Below, in pieces: positions 9,089 to 18,500 of a DNA stretch of 64,000 nt. The DNA comes from an uncultured Prevotella sp. (GTDB lineage: Bacteria; Bacteroidota; Bacteroidia; Bacteroidales; Bacteroidaceae): assembly GCA_946188165.1 (NCBI GenBank), contig CAMHTW010000003.1, positions 1 through 64,000 on the forward strand, given 5' to 3'. The notes beneath the pieces are model-generated. The model had not been told where the DNA came from. It saw nothing but the letters and a program-made list of their open reading frames with translations, and searched no databases. The position numbers were made by a program, and so were the translations under genes. The number at the start of each line of letters is the position of its first letter. Position 1 is the first letter of the stretch.

Positions 9089-9712
9089 ATGCCAAGGAAA
9101 AAAGACGGAATGCCCTTTGAGGTACACCCCACGCCTGCCAAAGGCAAGGACGGGAAGAATATTGTTTATGTACGACCTGCGATGAGAGACAAGCTGACCA
9201 TGCAGGGCCTTGAAGACTTCTGCAGCCGTAACTACGGCCTGCGTTTCGGTGAACTGGGGCGTGCCTTCGACGTGTTTCTCCGTGCAGCTGGCGAGATGAT
9301 GGCCATGGGCTACCGCATTGATACCCCCATAGGTTCGTTTGCGCCACGGCTGATGCTGACACGCGAGATTACCGACCCAGACGATGTGTCACCACGCGAC
9401 ATCAGGTTCAACGGTGTGGAATATAATCCTGGCAAGCACTGGAACGAGGCCCTCGAACGATGGAACAATGGGTTCCGTCGTATAGACAATGCCAACACAC
9501 AGGAACTCCTGGCCAACAAAGATAGGCTCGTCGAAGTGCTACGGACATGCTTGGAACGCTACAACGGCTACGTCACCGTACACCTCTTTGCCCGTCACAG
9601 CGGCCTGACCTATTACTCAGCCCGCAAACAGCTAAACGAATGGACTGAGAGCGACCCTCCCCTTCTACTGAAGACACGACGAGGACAAGAATTCATTTAC
9701 ACAGAGATATAA
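9089..9712 (+). CDS. HU-HIG family DNA-binding protein with C-terminal winged-helix-like region
   Basis: A 207-residue protein. Residues about 1-125 match the HU-like domain found in Bacteroidota HU-HIG proteins (GLEDFCSRNYGLRFGELGRA, then an IDTPIGSF arm). The last 50 residues (VTVHLFARHSGLTYYSARKQ) look like a helix-turn-helix. It is expected to bind and bend DNA. A -7 box TATCTTTG lies at 9049-9056. The stop is only 5 bases before the left 112-bp inverted repeat, so this protein may act on those repeats or belong to the adjoining VirE block; that link is inference. A second protein of the same architecture is at 56373-56999. Confidence 0.85.
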   Translation: MPRKKDGMPFEVHPTPAKGKDGKNIVYVRPAMRDKLTMQGLEDFCSRNYGLRFGELGRAFDVFLRAAGEMMAMGYRIDTPIGSFAPRLMLTREITDPDDVSPRDIRFNGVEYNPGKHWNEALERWNNGFRRIDNANTQELLANKDRLVEVLRTCLERYNGYVTVHLFARHSGLTYYSARKQLNEWTESDPPLLLKTRRGQEFIYTEI

Positions 9713-9717
9713 CACGA

Positions 9718-9829
9718 AAAACCTGCTATACCTGCTATGATTTTACATAAACATCTGGAAATGAATTATATAATCGTAGCAGGATAACCCTAAAAACCTG
9801 CTATTGACCTGCTACCAACCTGCTATGAT
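9718..9829 (+). repeat. Left 112-bp inverted repeat (IR-L) with iteron-like ACCTGCTAT motifs
   Basis: Pairs without gaps with 13697-13808 on the opposite strand; I count about 13 mismatches in 112 positions. It contains five direct copies of ACCTGCTA(T) and one inverted copy (TAGCAGGAT). Repeated 9-mers with this spacing resemble iterons or a multi-site operator. The pair brackets the virE-like gene and the ATPase gene. Confidence 0.9.
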
Positions 9830-10119
9830 GCCTCTTATTTTGGGTAGGCCCGTAAGGTGTTTTGCGTATGCTCGCAAGGTATTTTGGGCAGGCCCACAAG
9901 GTTGTGTAAGGCCTTCTCTTACCCCGCGTAATGCCTATCTGTACTACGTTTGCGGCCTTGTAAACCCCTGCGAGGCTATTACGCGCGCAACGCGAGGTAC
10001 TATAGAAATAAATCTCGGTACTTTAGGAACAAAACGCTTGCTTATTCCAACAATTATTTGTACCTTTGTATGCAATAAGCATAACGGTTCATTTGTTAAT
10101 CCATAAAACACAGAAGCAC
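9830..10119 (+). other. 290-bp non-coding leader of the VirE-like gene with three 22-bp tandem repeats
   Basis: No credible gene. Three adjacent 22-base units (9837-9858, 9859-9880, 9881-9902) share ATTTTG, a central GGCCC or GCTCG core and a final AAGGT. Downstream are GC-rich segments able to pair (GCGTAAT with ATTACGC) and a second near-repeat (CGAGGTACTATAG / CTCGGTACTTTAG). The -7 box TACCTTTG at 10061-10068 would start transcription close to 10075, so most of this DNA lies upstream of the mRNA and is more likely a protein-binding region than an RNA leader. Confidence 0.5.
10061..10068 (+). promoter_or_regulatory. -7 promoter box (TACCTTTG) of the VirE-like gene
   Basis: Exact match to the Bacteroidota -7 consensus TAnnTTTG, 52 bases before the chosen ATG. 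The -33 position has only a weak TTG-containing match (around 10038). Confidence 0.55.
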
Positions 10120-12231
10120 ATGACGAAGATTACGAAAATCAAGACCAGAGGGGGCGTGCTCGGCATGCCCGTCACAACAGAACTCGATGCCATCGTCACA
10201 CGTATGCGCAGCGATGACAGCAAGGAGGTGGCCAACCGTATCCATGCCGTAGCCCTGCACTCGCGACTGATGGAAGCGGAGGGCATGCCACGCTATTACA
10301 TCAAGGACTGTGACAATCTGCCATACCTGGTCTTCTCGGCTACGTTCGGCAAGCGGGGTCTGGAGCATCCGTTGTCGTTCAGCCAGTTGCTGTTGCTCGA
10401 CATTCCTTGTCCAGAGGGCCTGCGCCAGGTTAGGGAACTGAAAAACCGCGTGGCGCAGTTGCCCTATACGCTGCTGGCCTTTGCAGGTGTGAGCGGCGTG
10501 ACGCTGAAAGTAGTGGTGCGCTGCCAGTATAGCAACGACGAAAAGCCCTGGGTATTAACGGATAAGACACTGGATACCGACAAGTATCTGGCTTTCCTGA
10601 AGACGGCGCACGAATGTGCCGCACGCATCTATACAAGTCTGACGATGTGCGACCTGATAGTGGACGAACAGTCGTTGGCACATGGATGTCGCATGAGCCA
10701 CGACCCACAGCTCTACTACAACCCCGAGGCCATAGCCCTGCCCGTCGTTCGCACGGGTGACAGTGTGCTGCAGGCCTATGAGGGTACGAAGGCTGATGAT
10801 GACGGACAGGTGGTCTGGTATCCTGACTACGACGAGCGCGAGCGCATTCAGATGGAGTACTACACCTGCTTGTCGAAAGCACTCGACGAGCAGCCCACAT
10901 GTGACGAGCAATGTCTGGTGCTGTTGGCGGGCTACTGCCAGAAGGCCCACCTTGAGGAGGAGGCCTGCGTAGCGCGCACCCACTGGGACCGTCGTTTCCG
11001 TCTGCTGGGTATCGACATCATCCGTAAGGTCTTCCGTGAGACGTATAAGAAACCGTACAATGGCAAGACGCTGTCGCAAATGAACGAGAAGGAGCGCATC
11101 ATCCGATTCATCGAGGACTTCTTCGCCCGTCGCTACCAGTTGCGCTACAATGTGGTGAAGCAGCTGACGGAATTCCGCCCTAACGACTTGGCTTTCAAGC
11201 CTTGGCAGCCGCTGACCGACCGTCTGTTGAAGTCAATGGTGGTGGAGCAGATGAAGGAGGGTGGCGAGAGCTGGATGAACGACATCCGCATCTACCTCGA
11301 GTCAGCCCACATCAAGGACTATAATCCCGTACACGAATTTCTGGCTGGCTGTGGCGAGTGGGACGGCAAGGCTGACTATATCGAAGACTTCGCCCGTCGT
11401 CTGCCCACCAACTATCAGCAGTGGCCGAAGTACTTCCACCGCTGGTTCTTAGCGATGGTGGCCCAAGCACTCGACATCAATCGCGACTACGGCAACTCGA
11501 TGGTACCCATGCTCATTGGCGGACAAGGCATCAAGAAGTCGAACTTCTGCAAAAACATCCTGCCGCCCTCGATGCGCGAATATTATATGGATGACATCAA
11601 GATGGACAATGCTGAACAGGTGGAACGTGTCTTGGGACGTATGTGGCTGGTATGCATCGACGAGTATAATGCCAAGACGGATCGCGAGCAGGCCAAAATC
11701 AAACGCCTGCTGACAGAGAAGGACGTGCAGATCCGTAAGATGCGCAGCGACCAGTACACCATGACACCGCGCCTCTGCTCGTTCATCGCCACCACCAACG
11801 ACCTCACACCACTGCCAGCTGGTGATGGCTCGCGCCGCTACCTGTGTGTCGAGGTGACGGGTGAAGTAGATATGAGCGGGCGCATACCCTACAAGCAGAT
11901 GTATGCCCAGGCCGTCTATGAACTGCAGGTGCGCGACGCGCTCTACTGGTTTACCAGCGATGACGAACAGGAGATACAGCGTCACAACCGCCCCTACCAG
12001 CAAGCCTCATCAATAGAAGAGGTGCTGACGAACCTCTTTGTTCCTGCCACCGACCACCAGCGAGAGAATCTCTGGCAAGTGCAGGACATCCAAAAGGAGC
12101 TCTCCAAGCACCTGAAAGCCAGCGACGTACCCAACATCATCAAACTCGGCAAGATTTTGAAGGCTCTGCGTTGGCCTCGCGGTGGAAACACAGGGACACG
12201 CGGCTACTACCTGCAACTAAAGAAATCATAG
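10120..12231 (+). CDS. VirE-like protein: VirE N-terminal domain, P-loop helicase domain, DUF3874
   Basis: A 703-residue protein of a family common in Bacteroidota accessory DNA. Residues about 15-200 match the VirE N-terminal (BT4734-like) domain. The middle holds a virulence-associated-E type NTPase: Walker A GGQGIKKS (about 466), Walker B WLVCIDEYNAK (about 508), sensor FIATTND and a GDGSRRYL arginine region (about 570). The C-terminal 70 residues match DUF3874 (winged helix). Such proteins resemble primase-helicases of phages and plasmids, but their role is not established. The ATG at 10120 (MTKITK) is preferred because an upstream in-frame codon at 10066 lies within the -7 box. The stop codon lies inside the 39-bp repeat at 12225. 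Confidence 0.88.
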   Translation: MTKITKIKTRGGVLGMPVTTELDAIVTRMRSDDSKEVANRIHAVALHSRLMEAEGMPRYYIKDCDNLPYLVFSATFGKRGLEHPLSFSQLLLLDIPCPEGLRQVRELKNRVAQLPYTLLAFAGVSGVTLKVVVRCQYSNDEKPWVLTDKTLDTDKYLAFLKTAHECAARIYTSLTMCDLIVDEQSLAHGCRMSHDPQLYYNPEAIALPVVRTGDSVLQAYEGTKADDDGQVVWYPDYDERERIQMEYYTCLSKALDEQPTCDEQCLVLLAGYCQKAHLEEEACVARTHWDRRFRLLGIDIIRKVFRETYKKPYNGKTLSQMNEKERIIRFIEDFFARRYQLRYNVVKQLTEFRPNDLAFKPWQPLTDRLLKSMVVEQMKEGGESWMNDIRIYLESAHIKDYNPVHEFLAGCGEWDGKADYIEDFARRLPTNYQQWPKYFHRWFLAMVAQALDINRDYGNSMVPMLIGGQGIKKSNFCKNILPPSMREYYMDDIKMDNAEQVERVLGRMWLVCIDEYNAKTDREQAKIKRLLTEKDVQIRKMRSDQYTMTPRLCSFIATTNDLTPLPAGDGSRRYLCVEVTGEVDMSGRIPYKQMYAQAVYELQVRDALYWFTSDDEQEIQRHNRPYQQASSIEEVLTNLFVPATDHQRENLWQVQDIQKELSKHLKASDVPNIIKLGKILKALRWPRGGNTGTRGYYLQLKKS

Positions 12232-12263
12232 CGGGTTGATAGCAGGTTAATAGCAGGTTTTTA
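12225..12263 (+). repeat. 39-bp direct repeat, copy 1 (partial copy of the inverted repeat)
   Basis: Identical over 39 bases to 13697-13735, and 36 of 39 identical to the reverse complement of 9791-9829. It overlaps the stop codon of the VirE-like gene and contains AGCAGGTTAATAGCAGGT. With copy 2 it brackets the ATPase gene. Confidence 0.9.
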
Positions 12264-12375
12264 CCATCTTTTCTCGTGTTACCTTTGGAGGTATGAAATT
12301 ATGGGTTTACGATAAAAAAGTGTGAAAATTTTGCAAAAACTCTGAGCTTATCAATTTTATTTTATAGAAAATGCC

Positions 12376-12383
12376 TAAATTTG
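12376..12383 (+). promoter_or_regulatory. -7 promoter box (TAAATTTG) of the ATPase gene
   Basis: Matches TAnnTTTG 49 bases before the ATG at 12432, in an AT-rich spacer, so the ATPase has its own promoter instead of depending on the VirE-like gene. No clear -33 TTTG is seen at the usual distance. Confidence 0.45.
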
Positions 12384-12431
12384 CAAACCAAACTTAATAA
12401 AATTGCATGAATATTATTAAATACAATTTAT

Positions 12432-13685
12432 ATGAGTATTAGTAAAGATGTCATCAAGCAGTGCCTGATTAGCAAGCAGCGCGAGGTGGATGAGGCGGTG
12501 ATTGTGAACCGTCCTGTAGAATTCGAAGAGAACGGTAACTATGTGATAGTTGGCGTGAGACATGCAGGTAAGTCGTACCTGCTATATCAGCGTGTGCGTC
12601 AGCTTCAGGCAGCAGGAAAAGGTTGGGACGAGATTCTATTTGTGGACTTTGAGGATGAGCGTCTGGCAGAGTTTCAGACGGAAGACTTCAACAGTCTGCT
12701 GGAGGCTCATCTGGAACTATATGGCAAGAAGCCCGTAGTATTTCTGGATGAGGTGCAGAACATTCCGCATTGGGATAAGTTTGTGCGGAGGTTGACTGAT
12801 GCGAAATATAGGGTCTATGTGACTGGTAGCAATGCGAAAATGCTGAGCAAGGAGGTGGCCACTACGCTGGGCGGACGCTTCTTTATCTATGATGCGTACC
12901 CATATTCATTCAAAGAGTATCTGGCAGCGCAGCAGGTGGAACTGAAGAAGCATTGGGAGTATGACACGATACAGCGGAGCGAGGTGAAGCGGCATCTGAA
13001 CGAATATTTCTATTTTGGCGGTCTACCGGAGATATTGTCATTTAAAAATAAACGGGCAATGCTGTCGAGCTTGTATCAGAAAATCTACCTGGGTGACATT
13101 TGTGCCCGAAACAACATCAAGAACGACAGGGTGCTGAACATCCTGATCAAGAAGATGGCTGAGAGCGTGAAGCAGCCACTGTCGTATAACAGACTGAAGA
13201 ATGTGATAGTGGCAACGGGGTCGCCTATCAGTGTGCCTACTACGATAGACTATGTGGATTACGCTTCTGACAGTTGGCTGATACTGCCCATGGAGAATGA
13301 GGTGGGCAAGCTGACGGAGAAGGAGACGCAGAAGAAATACTACTTCGTTGACAATGGTCTGCTGAACCTGTTCTTGATGAACTCAGAGACGTCGCTACTG
13401 GAGAACATGGTGGCGGTGGAACTGTGCAGGCGGTATGGCAAGAAGGATGTGCTTTTCCTGAACGCGGAGAAGGAGATAGATTTCATAGTGTCTGACGAGA
13501 AACTGGCTATTCAAGTGTCGTACAGCATCAAGGAGGACGCAACTTATAATAGGGAGATGCCGCCACTGGTGAAGTATGCCAAGGCGCACAAGGACTGGAA
13601 GTGCCTGCTGATTACGTATGATGAGGAGGGCACGGAAGAGGGAATTCCCGTGGTGCCGGTGTGGAAATGGTTGATGGAAGTGTGA
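12432..13685 (+). CDS. AAA-family ATPase with DUF4143 C-terminal domain
   Basis: A 417-residue protein of the large prokaryotic AAA_14/DUF4143 group. Walker A is GVRHAGKS (about residue 40), Walker B is PVVFLDEVQN (about 105), and a sensor-like VYVTGSNAKML follows. A C-terminal nuclease-like DUF4143 region contains FVDNGLLN and EKEIDFIVSDEKLAIQVSYS, where D-x-F with a downstream Q may be a degenerate PD-(D/E)XK core. Function is unknown; relatives are abundant in Bacteroidota and often sit alone among mobile DNA. The gene and its promoter lie between two identical 39-bp repeats, which suggests it arrived as a unit. Confidence 0.85.
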   Translation: MSISKDVIKQCLISKQREVDEAVIVNRPVEFEENGNYVIVGVRHAGKSYLLYQRVRQLQAAGKGWDEILFVDFEDERLAEFQTEDFNSLLEAHLELYGKKPVVFLDEVQNIPHWDKFVRRLTDAKYRVYVTGSNAKMLSKEVATTLGGRFFIYDAYPYSFKEYLAAQQVELKKHWEYDTIQRSEVKRHLNEYFYFGGLPEILSFKNKRAMLSSLYQKIYLGDICARNNIKNDRVLNILIKKMAESVKQPLSYNRLKNVIVATGSPISVPTTIDYVDYASDSWLILPMENEVGKLTEKETQKKYYFVDNGLLNLFLMNSETSLLENMVAVELCRRYGKKDVLFLNAEKEIDFIVSDEKLAIQVSYSIKEDATYNREMPPLVKYAKAHKDWKCLLITYDEEGTEEGIPVVPVWKWLMEV

Positions 13686-13696
13686 TATATATTGCT

Positions 13697-13808
13697 ATCA
13701 TAGCGGGTTGATAGCAGGTTAATAGCAGGTTTTTAGGGTTATCCTGCTATAACTATGTCGTTTATTTCCAGATGTTTATACCAAATCATAGCAGGTATAG
13801 CAGGTTTT
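13697..13808 (-). repeat. Right 112-bp inverted repeat (IR-R); its first 39 bases are direct-repeat copy 2
   Basis: Reverse complement matches 9718-9829 at about 99 of 112 positions with no gaps. Positions 13697-13735 repeat 12225-12263 exactly. The outermost bases (AAAACCTGCTAT) are identical in both arms. The stretch from 13809 to the end of the next gene at 13895 shows nothing more. Confidence 0.9.
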
Positions 13809-13894
13809 GGATCATTCGCAAGAAACTAATATACAGAATCTTGCGGATTTTCTTTTTATATAATGCACCACATTTACACCACTGAATAAGCCCC

Positions 13895-15418
13895 CTAAAC
13901 AACATTATCAATGGCAATTAGCACTTCCCAATATCCATTTTTATCTTCACCCACACGTCTGATAACACCTTTTTCCTTCAAAACAGCAATATTACGTCTA
14001 ATAGTAGTCCTGTCCACTCCGATTATTTTAGCTAAATCCTCATAAGTAGCTCTATTATCCTTCAATAAAACTTTTATAATGGCTAATTGAGTCTTATTCA
14101 GTTTTACAGATGCATTTGCAGGGGCATTTACAGGGGCATTTACAGGGGCATTTACAGAACTTGCCTTAGGTGAAGGCACAGGCAGAACCAGTTCAACTTC
14201 GTCAACATCCAGTTTGTTCAGCAGTTGCGGTTCACCCCAGTTTGTTTCTTTCCATGCTGCAATGATTTTGGGGAATCCAGAGCCAACATTCTCACCAAAG
14301 CCAATCATGCGGAGCATATTCTGGATTTTTGGATTGCGGGCCTTGGAGTTTCCACCTCGATAGATGGTCTCTACAGGCAACTTTAGCAGTCCTGGATTAC
14401 GGAAACAGAGACGGTCATCATGTTTCTCTATCCTCAGAATACCAGCATCCATCATTAGATCGCAGTGGATAATGGCATTCGTAAAGGCTTCACGTACAGC
14501 TTCACGTTGTGGCGTATCGTCTTTTCTTTTCCAACCTTTTTCCAGTTTAAATGGCTTTGGCAAGTCAAACTGGATTTTTGGTGAGACAATGCGGAAGAAC
14601 TGATAAAGGTTGTTTTCCCAAAGTCCATCGTATGTCAGTCGGTCGTGATAACGCTCGTCGCCCACAAGATGACTCATGTCCAGATAGTCCATGCGGAAGT
14701 TAGCAAACCTATCTCTAATGGCGAGTCCTTTGCCAAACATCATCAGCCCTGCCAATGTCAAACCCTCTCTACCCGTCTGCCTATCTTCTGTATATCCACC
14801 CAGATTCCTAAGGAAAGTCTTATCGTCAACCTGATTCCAGACATGGGTACTGTTCTCCTGTCTGAACTCTGTGCGATACTGACGCAAAGAATCCGGATCA
14901 ATATCATCCATGCCATAGTACTCTATCAGGATGCTATCGTTACCATCAGCGTTAGAGTCACGTATCATAGCCTTTACCTGAGCCTCTGCGCAATGATAGT
15001 CACCTTCGTTGTTGCGCCTATACGTACCTTTATATACATTGCCGTTCAGATAGATAGGCTTTGCCATCCAGTCTGCCTGAGGAACATGGATGCAAACAAT
15101 CTGCGCTCCATCCACATTCACCACCTCCACATCGCTGTCAACGAGAATGTTCTCATTCACCTTGTCGCTGTTGAGGGTATTCCAGAAGTCTGTAATAATC
15201 TTGCTTGGCTCGTCCACACCAATTATCTGGAATCGCTTACTAACGTCCTTCTCCTGCAAGTTTTCATCCACGCCCAGCAGAATTAGTCCGCCAATGGTGT
15301 TGGCAAAAGCCGAATACGTCAGCCAAATTGATTTCGGCACCTCAGTTTTCGCCCGCTTACACTCCAAGGTTACCCGCTCGCCTTTGAGCAATGCTTCTTT
15401 TATTGTTTTCTCGTCCAT
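13895..15418 (-). CDS. AlbA_2/Schlafen-type ATP-binding protein with C-terminal winged helix
   Basis: A 507-residue protein of the putative transcriptional regulator group (COG2865-like). Residues about 1-130 form the AlbA_2 domain (GERVTLECKRAKTEVPKSIW then SAFANTIGG and LLGVDE). The middle holds a GHKL-like or HATPase_c_4 region (REAVREAFTNAIIHCDL, GFGENVGSGFPKI). The C-terminal 75 residues are a winged helix (TQLAIIKVLLKDNRATYEDL). Between them is a four-fold NAPV repeat encoded by 12-base units (14110-14157), a linker whose length could vary. It lies last in the leftward defence operon, 129 bases after the STAND gene, with its own -7 box TAACTTTG at 15427-15434. Its role there is unknown. 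Confidence 0.85.
   Translation of the reverse strand: MDEKTIKEALLKGERVTLECKRAKTEVPKSIWLTYSAFANTIGGLILLGVDENLQEKDVSKRFQIIGVDEPSKIITDFWNTLNSDKVNENILVDSDVEVVNVDGAQIVCIHVPQADWMAKPIYLNGNVYKGTYRRNNEGDYHCAEAQVKAMIRDSNADGNDSILIEYYGMDDIDPDSLRQYRTEFRQENSTHVWNQVDDKTFLRNLGGYTEDRQTGREGLTLAGLMMFGKGLAIRDRFANFRMDYLDMSHLVGDERYHDRLTYDGLWENNLYQFFRIVSPKIQFDLPKPFKLEKGWKRKDDTPQREAVREAFTNAIIHCDLMMDAGILRIEKHDDRLCFRNPGLLKLPVETIYRGGNSKARNPKIQNMLRMIGFGENVGSGFPKIIAAWKETNWGEPQLLNKLDVDEVELVLPVPSPKASSVNAPVNAPVNAPANASVKLNKTQLAIIKVLLKDNRATYEDLAKIIGVDRTTIRRNIAVLKEKGVIRRVGEDKNGYWEVLIAIDNVV
14110..14157 (-). repeat. 12-bp tandem repeat encoding NAPV in the AlbA_2 protein
   Basis: Four near-identical units of AGGGGCATTTAC are translated as NAPVNAPVNAPANA. 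The unit is a multiple of 3, so copy-number change would lengthen or shorten the linker without a frameshift. Confidence 0.8.
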
Positions 15419-15547
15419 ACCGTTTGCAAAGTTACATTTTTATTTCAAAAAAATATAATTCAATAATCATTTACGAATAAATCAAAATCTAATTCATACA
15501 TTGGGTTATACACTTGGCTTATTAATAATCGGAAGAATCAACATGAA

Positions 15548-18500
15548 CTACTCTTTGTACTCTTCTATCTGTTGAAATACTTTAAAAGCCATCGGAGGAG
15601 TATAGTCTTTTTCGCCCCATATTGCCCACACCATTTTCATATTATTATTGTCCAAAAAATGATCTAAAATGTCTTTTCTTAAAAACACAAAATGCTGCTG
15701 ATTATTATAGTCTTTAGAATAAACTGTATTGACACTGGCCTTTTTACCATTTGCATCTAACATCTCAAACGATTGGGCTTGAGGTCTTAACTTTTCAAAA
15801 GAAGAAATCTCAAATGATATACTCCTTCCTGTTTCATGTGAAAAATCAGTCTCATAATAATACTCCATTGTTGGTAGAAACACCTTAAAATCTCTTGTTA
15901 TAGGCTGTTTTCGGATTCCTGAATAATTTCCAAACTCTTTAAGAAGAGACCAAAATTCACTATCTTCCTCATCATTTTTTTCGTCAACGGGCTTATAACC
16001 TGTTACAAACGACATTTCAACAAAATTCGAAGCACATCTCACATTTGACAGATGCATTTCCCCAGCAAAGATATTAGAATTGGTCTGTATTTCAGGTAAC
16101 CATCTTCCTCTTAAATCTTGTTTGGACAATAAAGCCAAGAATTCTTCATAATCTTCTGCATTAATGATAAGAGGTCTTACAAAAGTAAAGCGTTTGCGCC
16201 CTATTTCTTGATTTTGTGAACAGAAATAGCCATATACACAGATAAAAGTAGGATCTATTTTTTCCTGCAATTTCCCATAGAGCAAATTGTCAAGTTCTAT
16301 AGGTGTATCTGTTTCTATCCATTCTTTTGTGTTAATAGAATTGTCTCCCAAGAAATTGTCTTTAAGCAATTCTATTGATTGATCTTCTTCTGGGAAGGAC
16401 GGATCAATGTCTGCTGCTATTGGACGGTATTCATCCCACTCATTCTGTAATAGTCCAATATCATCAAGGATGCCTGCTAATTCATAGTATGCAATCCACG
16501 AATATTTCTTTCCATACCTATCAACTTTTGAATTGTCATTATGGCGTGACCAATTATCACTACTTATATTATTGTCAATAGCACCAAACTGTTCTTCATT
16601 CCATCCTAATTCATGTATTCTTTGATGGAGAAACCATCTGGATTTTTTCTTTAGCGGTGGATTTGAATAACCGTCTCCATCTGGTATTAAATACCCTAAT
16701 TGATAATTGCTAAAATCCATCCTTATTACAATGTCAGAATCATCCTGCTCTTTCCATTTTTCTATATCATCCTTATTAAATTGGGGGATGGGAGAAAAAA
16801 TGCATTTATTTTCTTCCGTAGAAAAAACAGTACCATACATACTTGCTAAATCTACTATTCCTCGGCAATAGATTCTTGAAAGATAGTGACAAATTGTAAT
16901 ATTATCTCTAAAAAAGAATTTTTCATACACTAATCTGGCAAGAGGAACCAAATAGTCTGAAATAAGCGGATTATCTTTCTCTAAACCTTGCATTGCCAAC
17001 GCTATACCATAGGCTACTCCGTATAACCTTTCTGATATATAAGGGTCATTAATTCCTGCCCCCATTCTAACTACTTCCAAAAATTCGACAGGATATGTGC
17101 GACCATACCAGTAAAGAGCTTTAGATGCCTCGTATCTTTGTTGGTGACTTACACTTGCCAAACACCACATTACTACATGGGCACCCAAATATAGTTTTTC
17201 TTTATTCCCTCCAGTCTTACTGCGATTCTCTAATCCTTTGATAAGCTGGTCAATACGTTTTCCATTCCTATAGGGTGAACGGATGTATTCTGTCCATGTT
17301 AAATCTTTGATTGGTAGTGTCAACTTAGTCAGTAGATGTGAAGAGAAAATGAAATTCAGTTTGTTATCAGGTTCTAATGCCACATCAATAATTTTTGTAA
17401 AAAATGATAGAGGATTGTTTGTGAATTTTTCTTCAATCCATGGTGAGATAACATTAAAGCCCTTATCAATACTATCTTTAGAAGACCCATAAATTGCATC
17501 AATGATGTATTCATTTGGAAAAGGTAAATATATACAGCAACTAATTCCAAATTTGCGAGAAGCCAATAATATGTAACAATTTGTAATGACATCAAAAAGA
17601 GGATTTCCCTTTTCTGTTAATTTCCTTTTAAATAGGTCGGAGTCTGCTTGCGTCACCATCTCGTCTATAGTCCTAATGTCATCAAGTAGATGTGATGCAA
17701 TTAGATAACCAGCAATAAGATCATAAGTGAAACAGAATTCTTCAACTTCACGGAAATCCCTATAAAGAAGGATGTCTTCATGATTGAATGCTTCCAATTC
17801 TGGTTCTGTAAAATCAGACAAATCTTTTATGGGAATACCGTTGCAGTCATGTTCCCATAAATACATTACTAATTTGTTTAATAATGTTTTAACACGTGCA
17901 TTCCTATATTTGATTCCTAATAGATTACATATGTTTTTTACACTATTATCTATATATTCATCAAAAGCATATAAAACGCTGTCATGAATTAGTTCAACTG
18001 TCTGCTTTTTATGAGCTTCAAAAAACAATCTGAGACAAACGGGCTCGTTTCTAAATATCTTTATGGCAGATGAAAGCCTGCTAATAGTCACTTCGTAATG
18101 TTTTGAATACTTATCAATAGCCTCTCTGATATTTATGTCATATCCTGATACAAATATTCTTTTATAATAATTCAGTGCATCTACAGTAAAATAATTTTGA
18201 GGAAATATTTCGTTCTCGTATGAAGCACGATATGTCGTTATAAACAACACATATTTTAATTGCTTAAATTTTGCTATGAGCCGATCAAGATTATCACTCC
18301 AGATTTCTTTCCAATGAAGGTTCTCATTCAAACCATCTATAATGAAAATTGCTTTGGTATTTGACAATCTCCCATACATATCAAATACTTGGAGAAATTT
18401 TTCAAAGTTCCATCCATCACGTAGGTCTAACAACTGCAATATCTGGTCTTCTAACGAAGAACTATTCTTAAATTCTCTTCCAAGCAAGAATATTGCTGGG

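Noticed and set aside
9837..9902. Possible CRISPR array
   Set aside because: The three 22-base units are adjacent with no spacers, and no cas genes are present.
9804..10106. 100-codon ORF between the left inverted repeat and the VirE gene
   Set aside because: It reads through repeats and the promoter, has no start signal and no protein-like composition.
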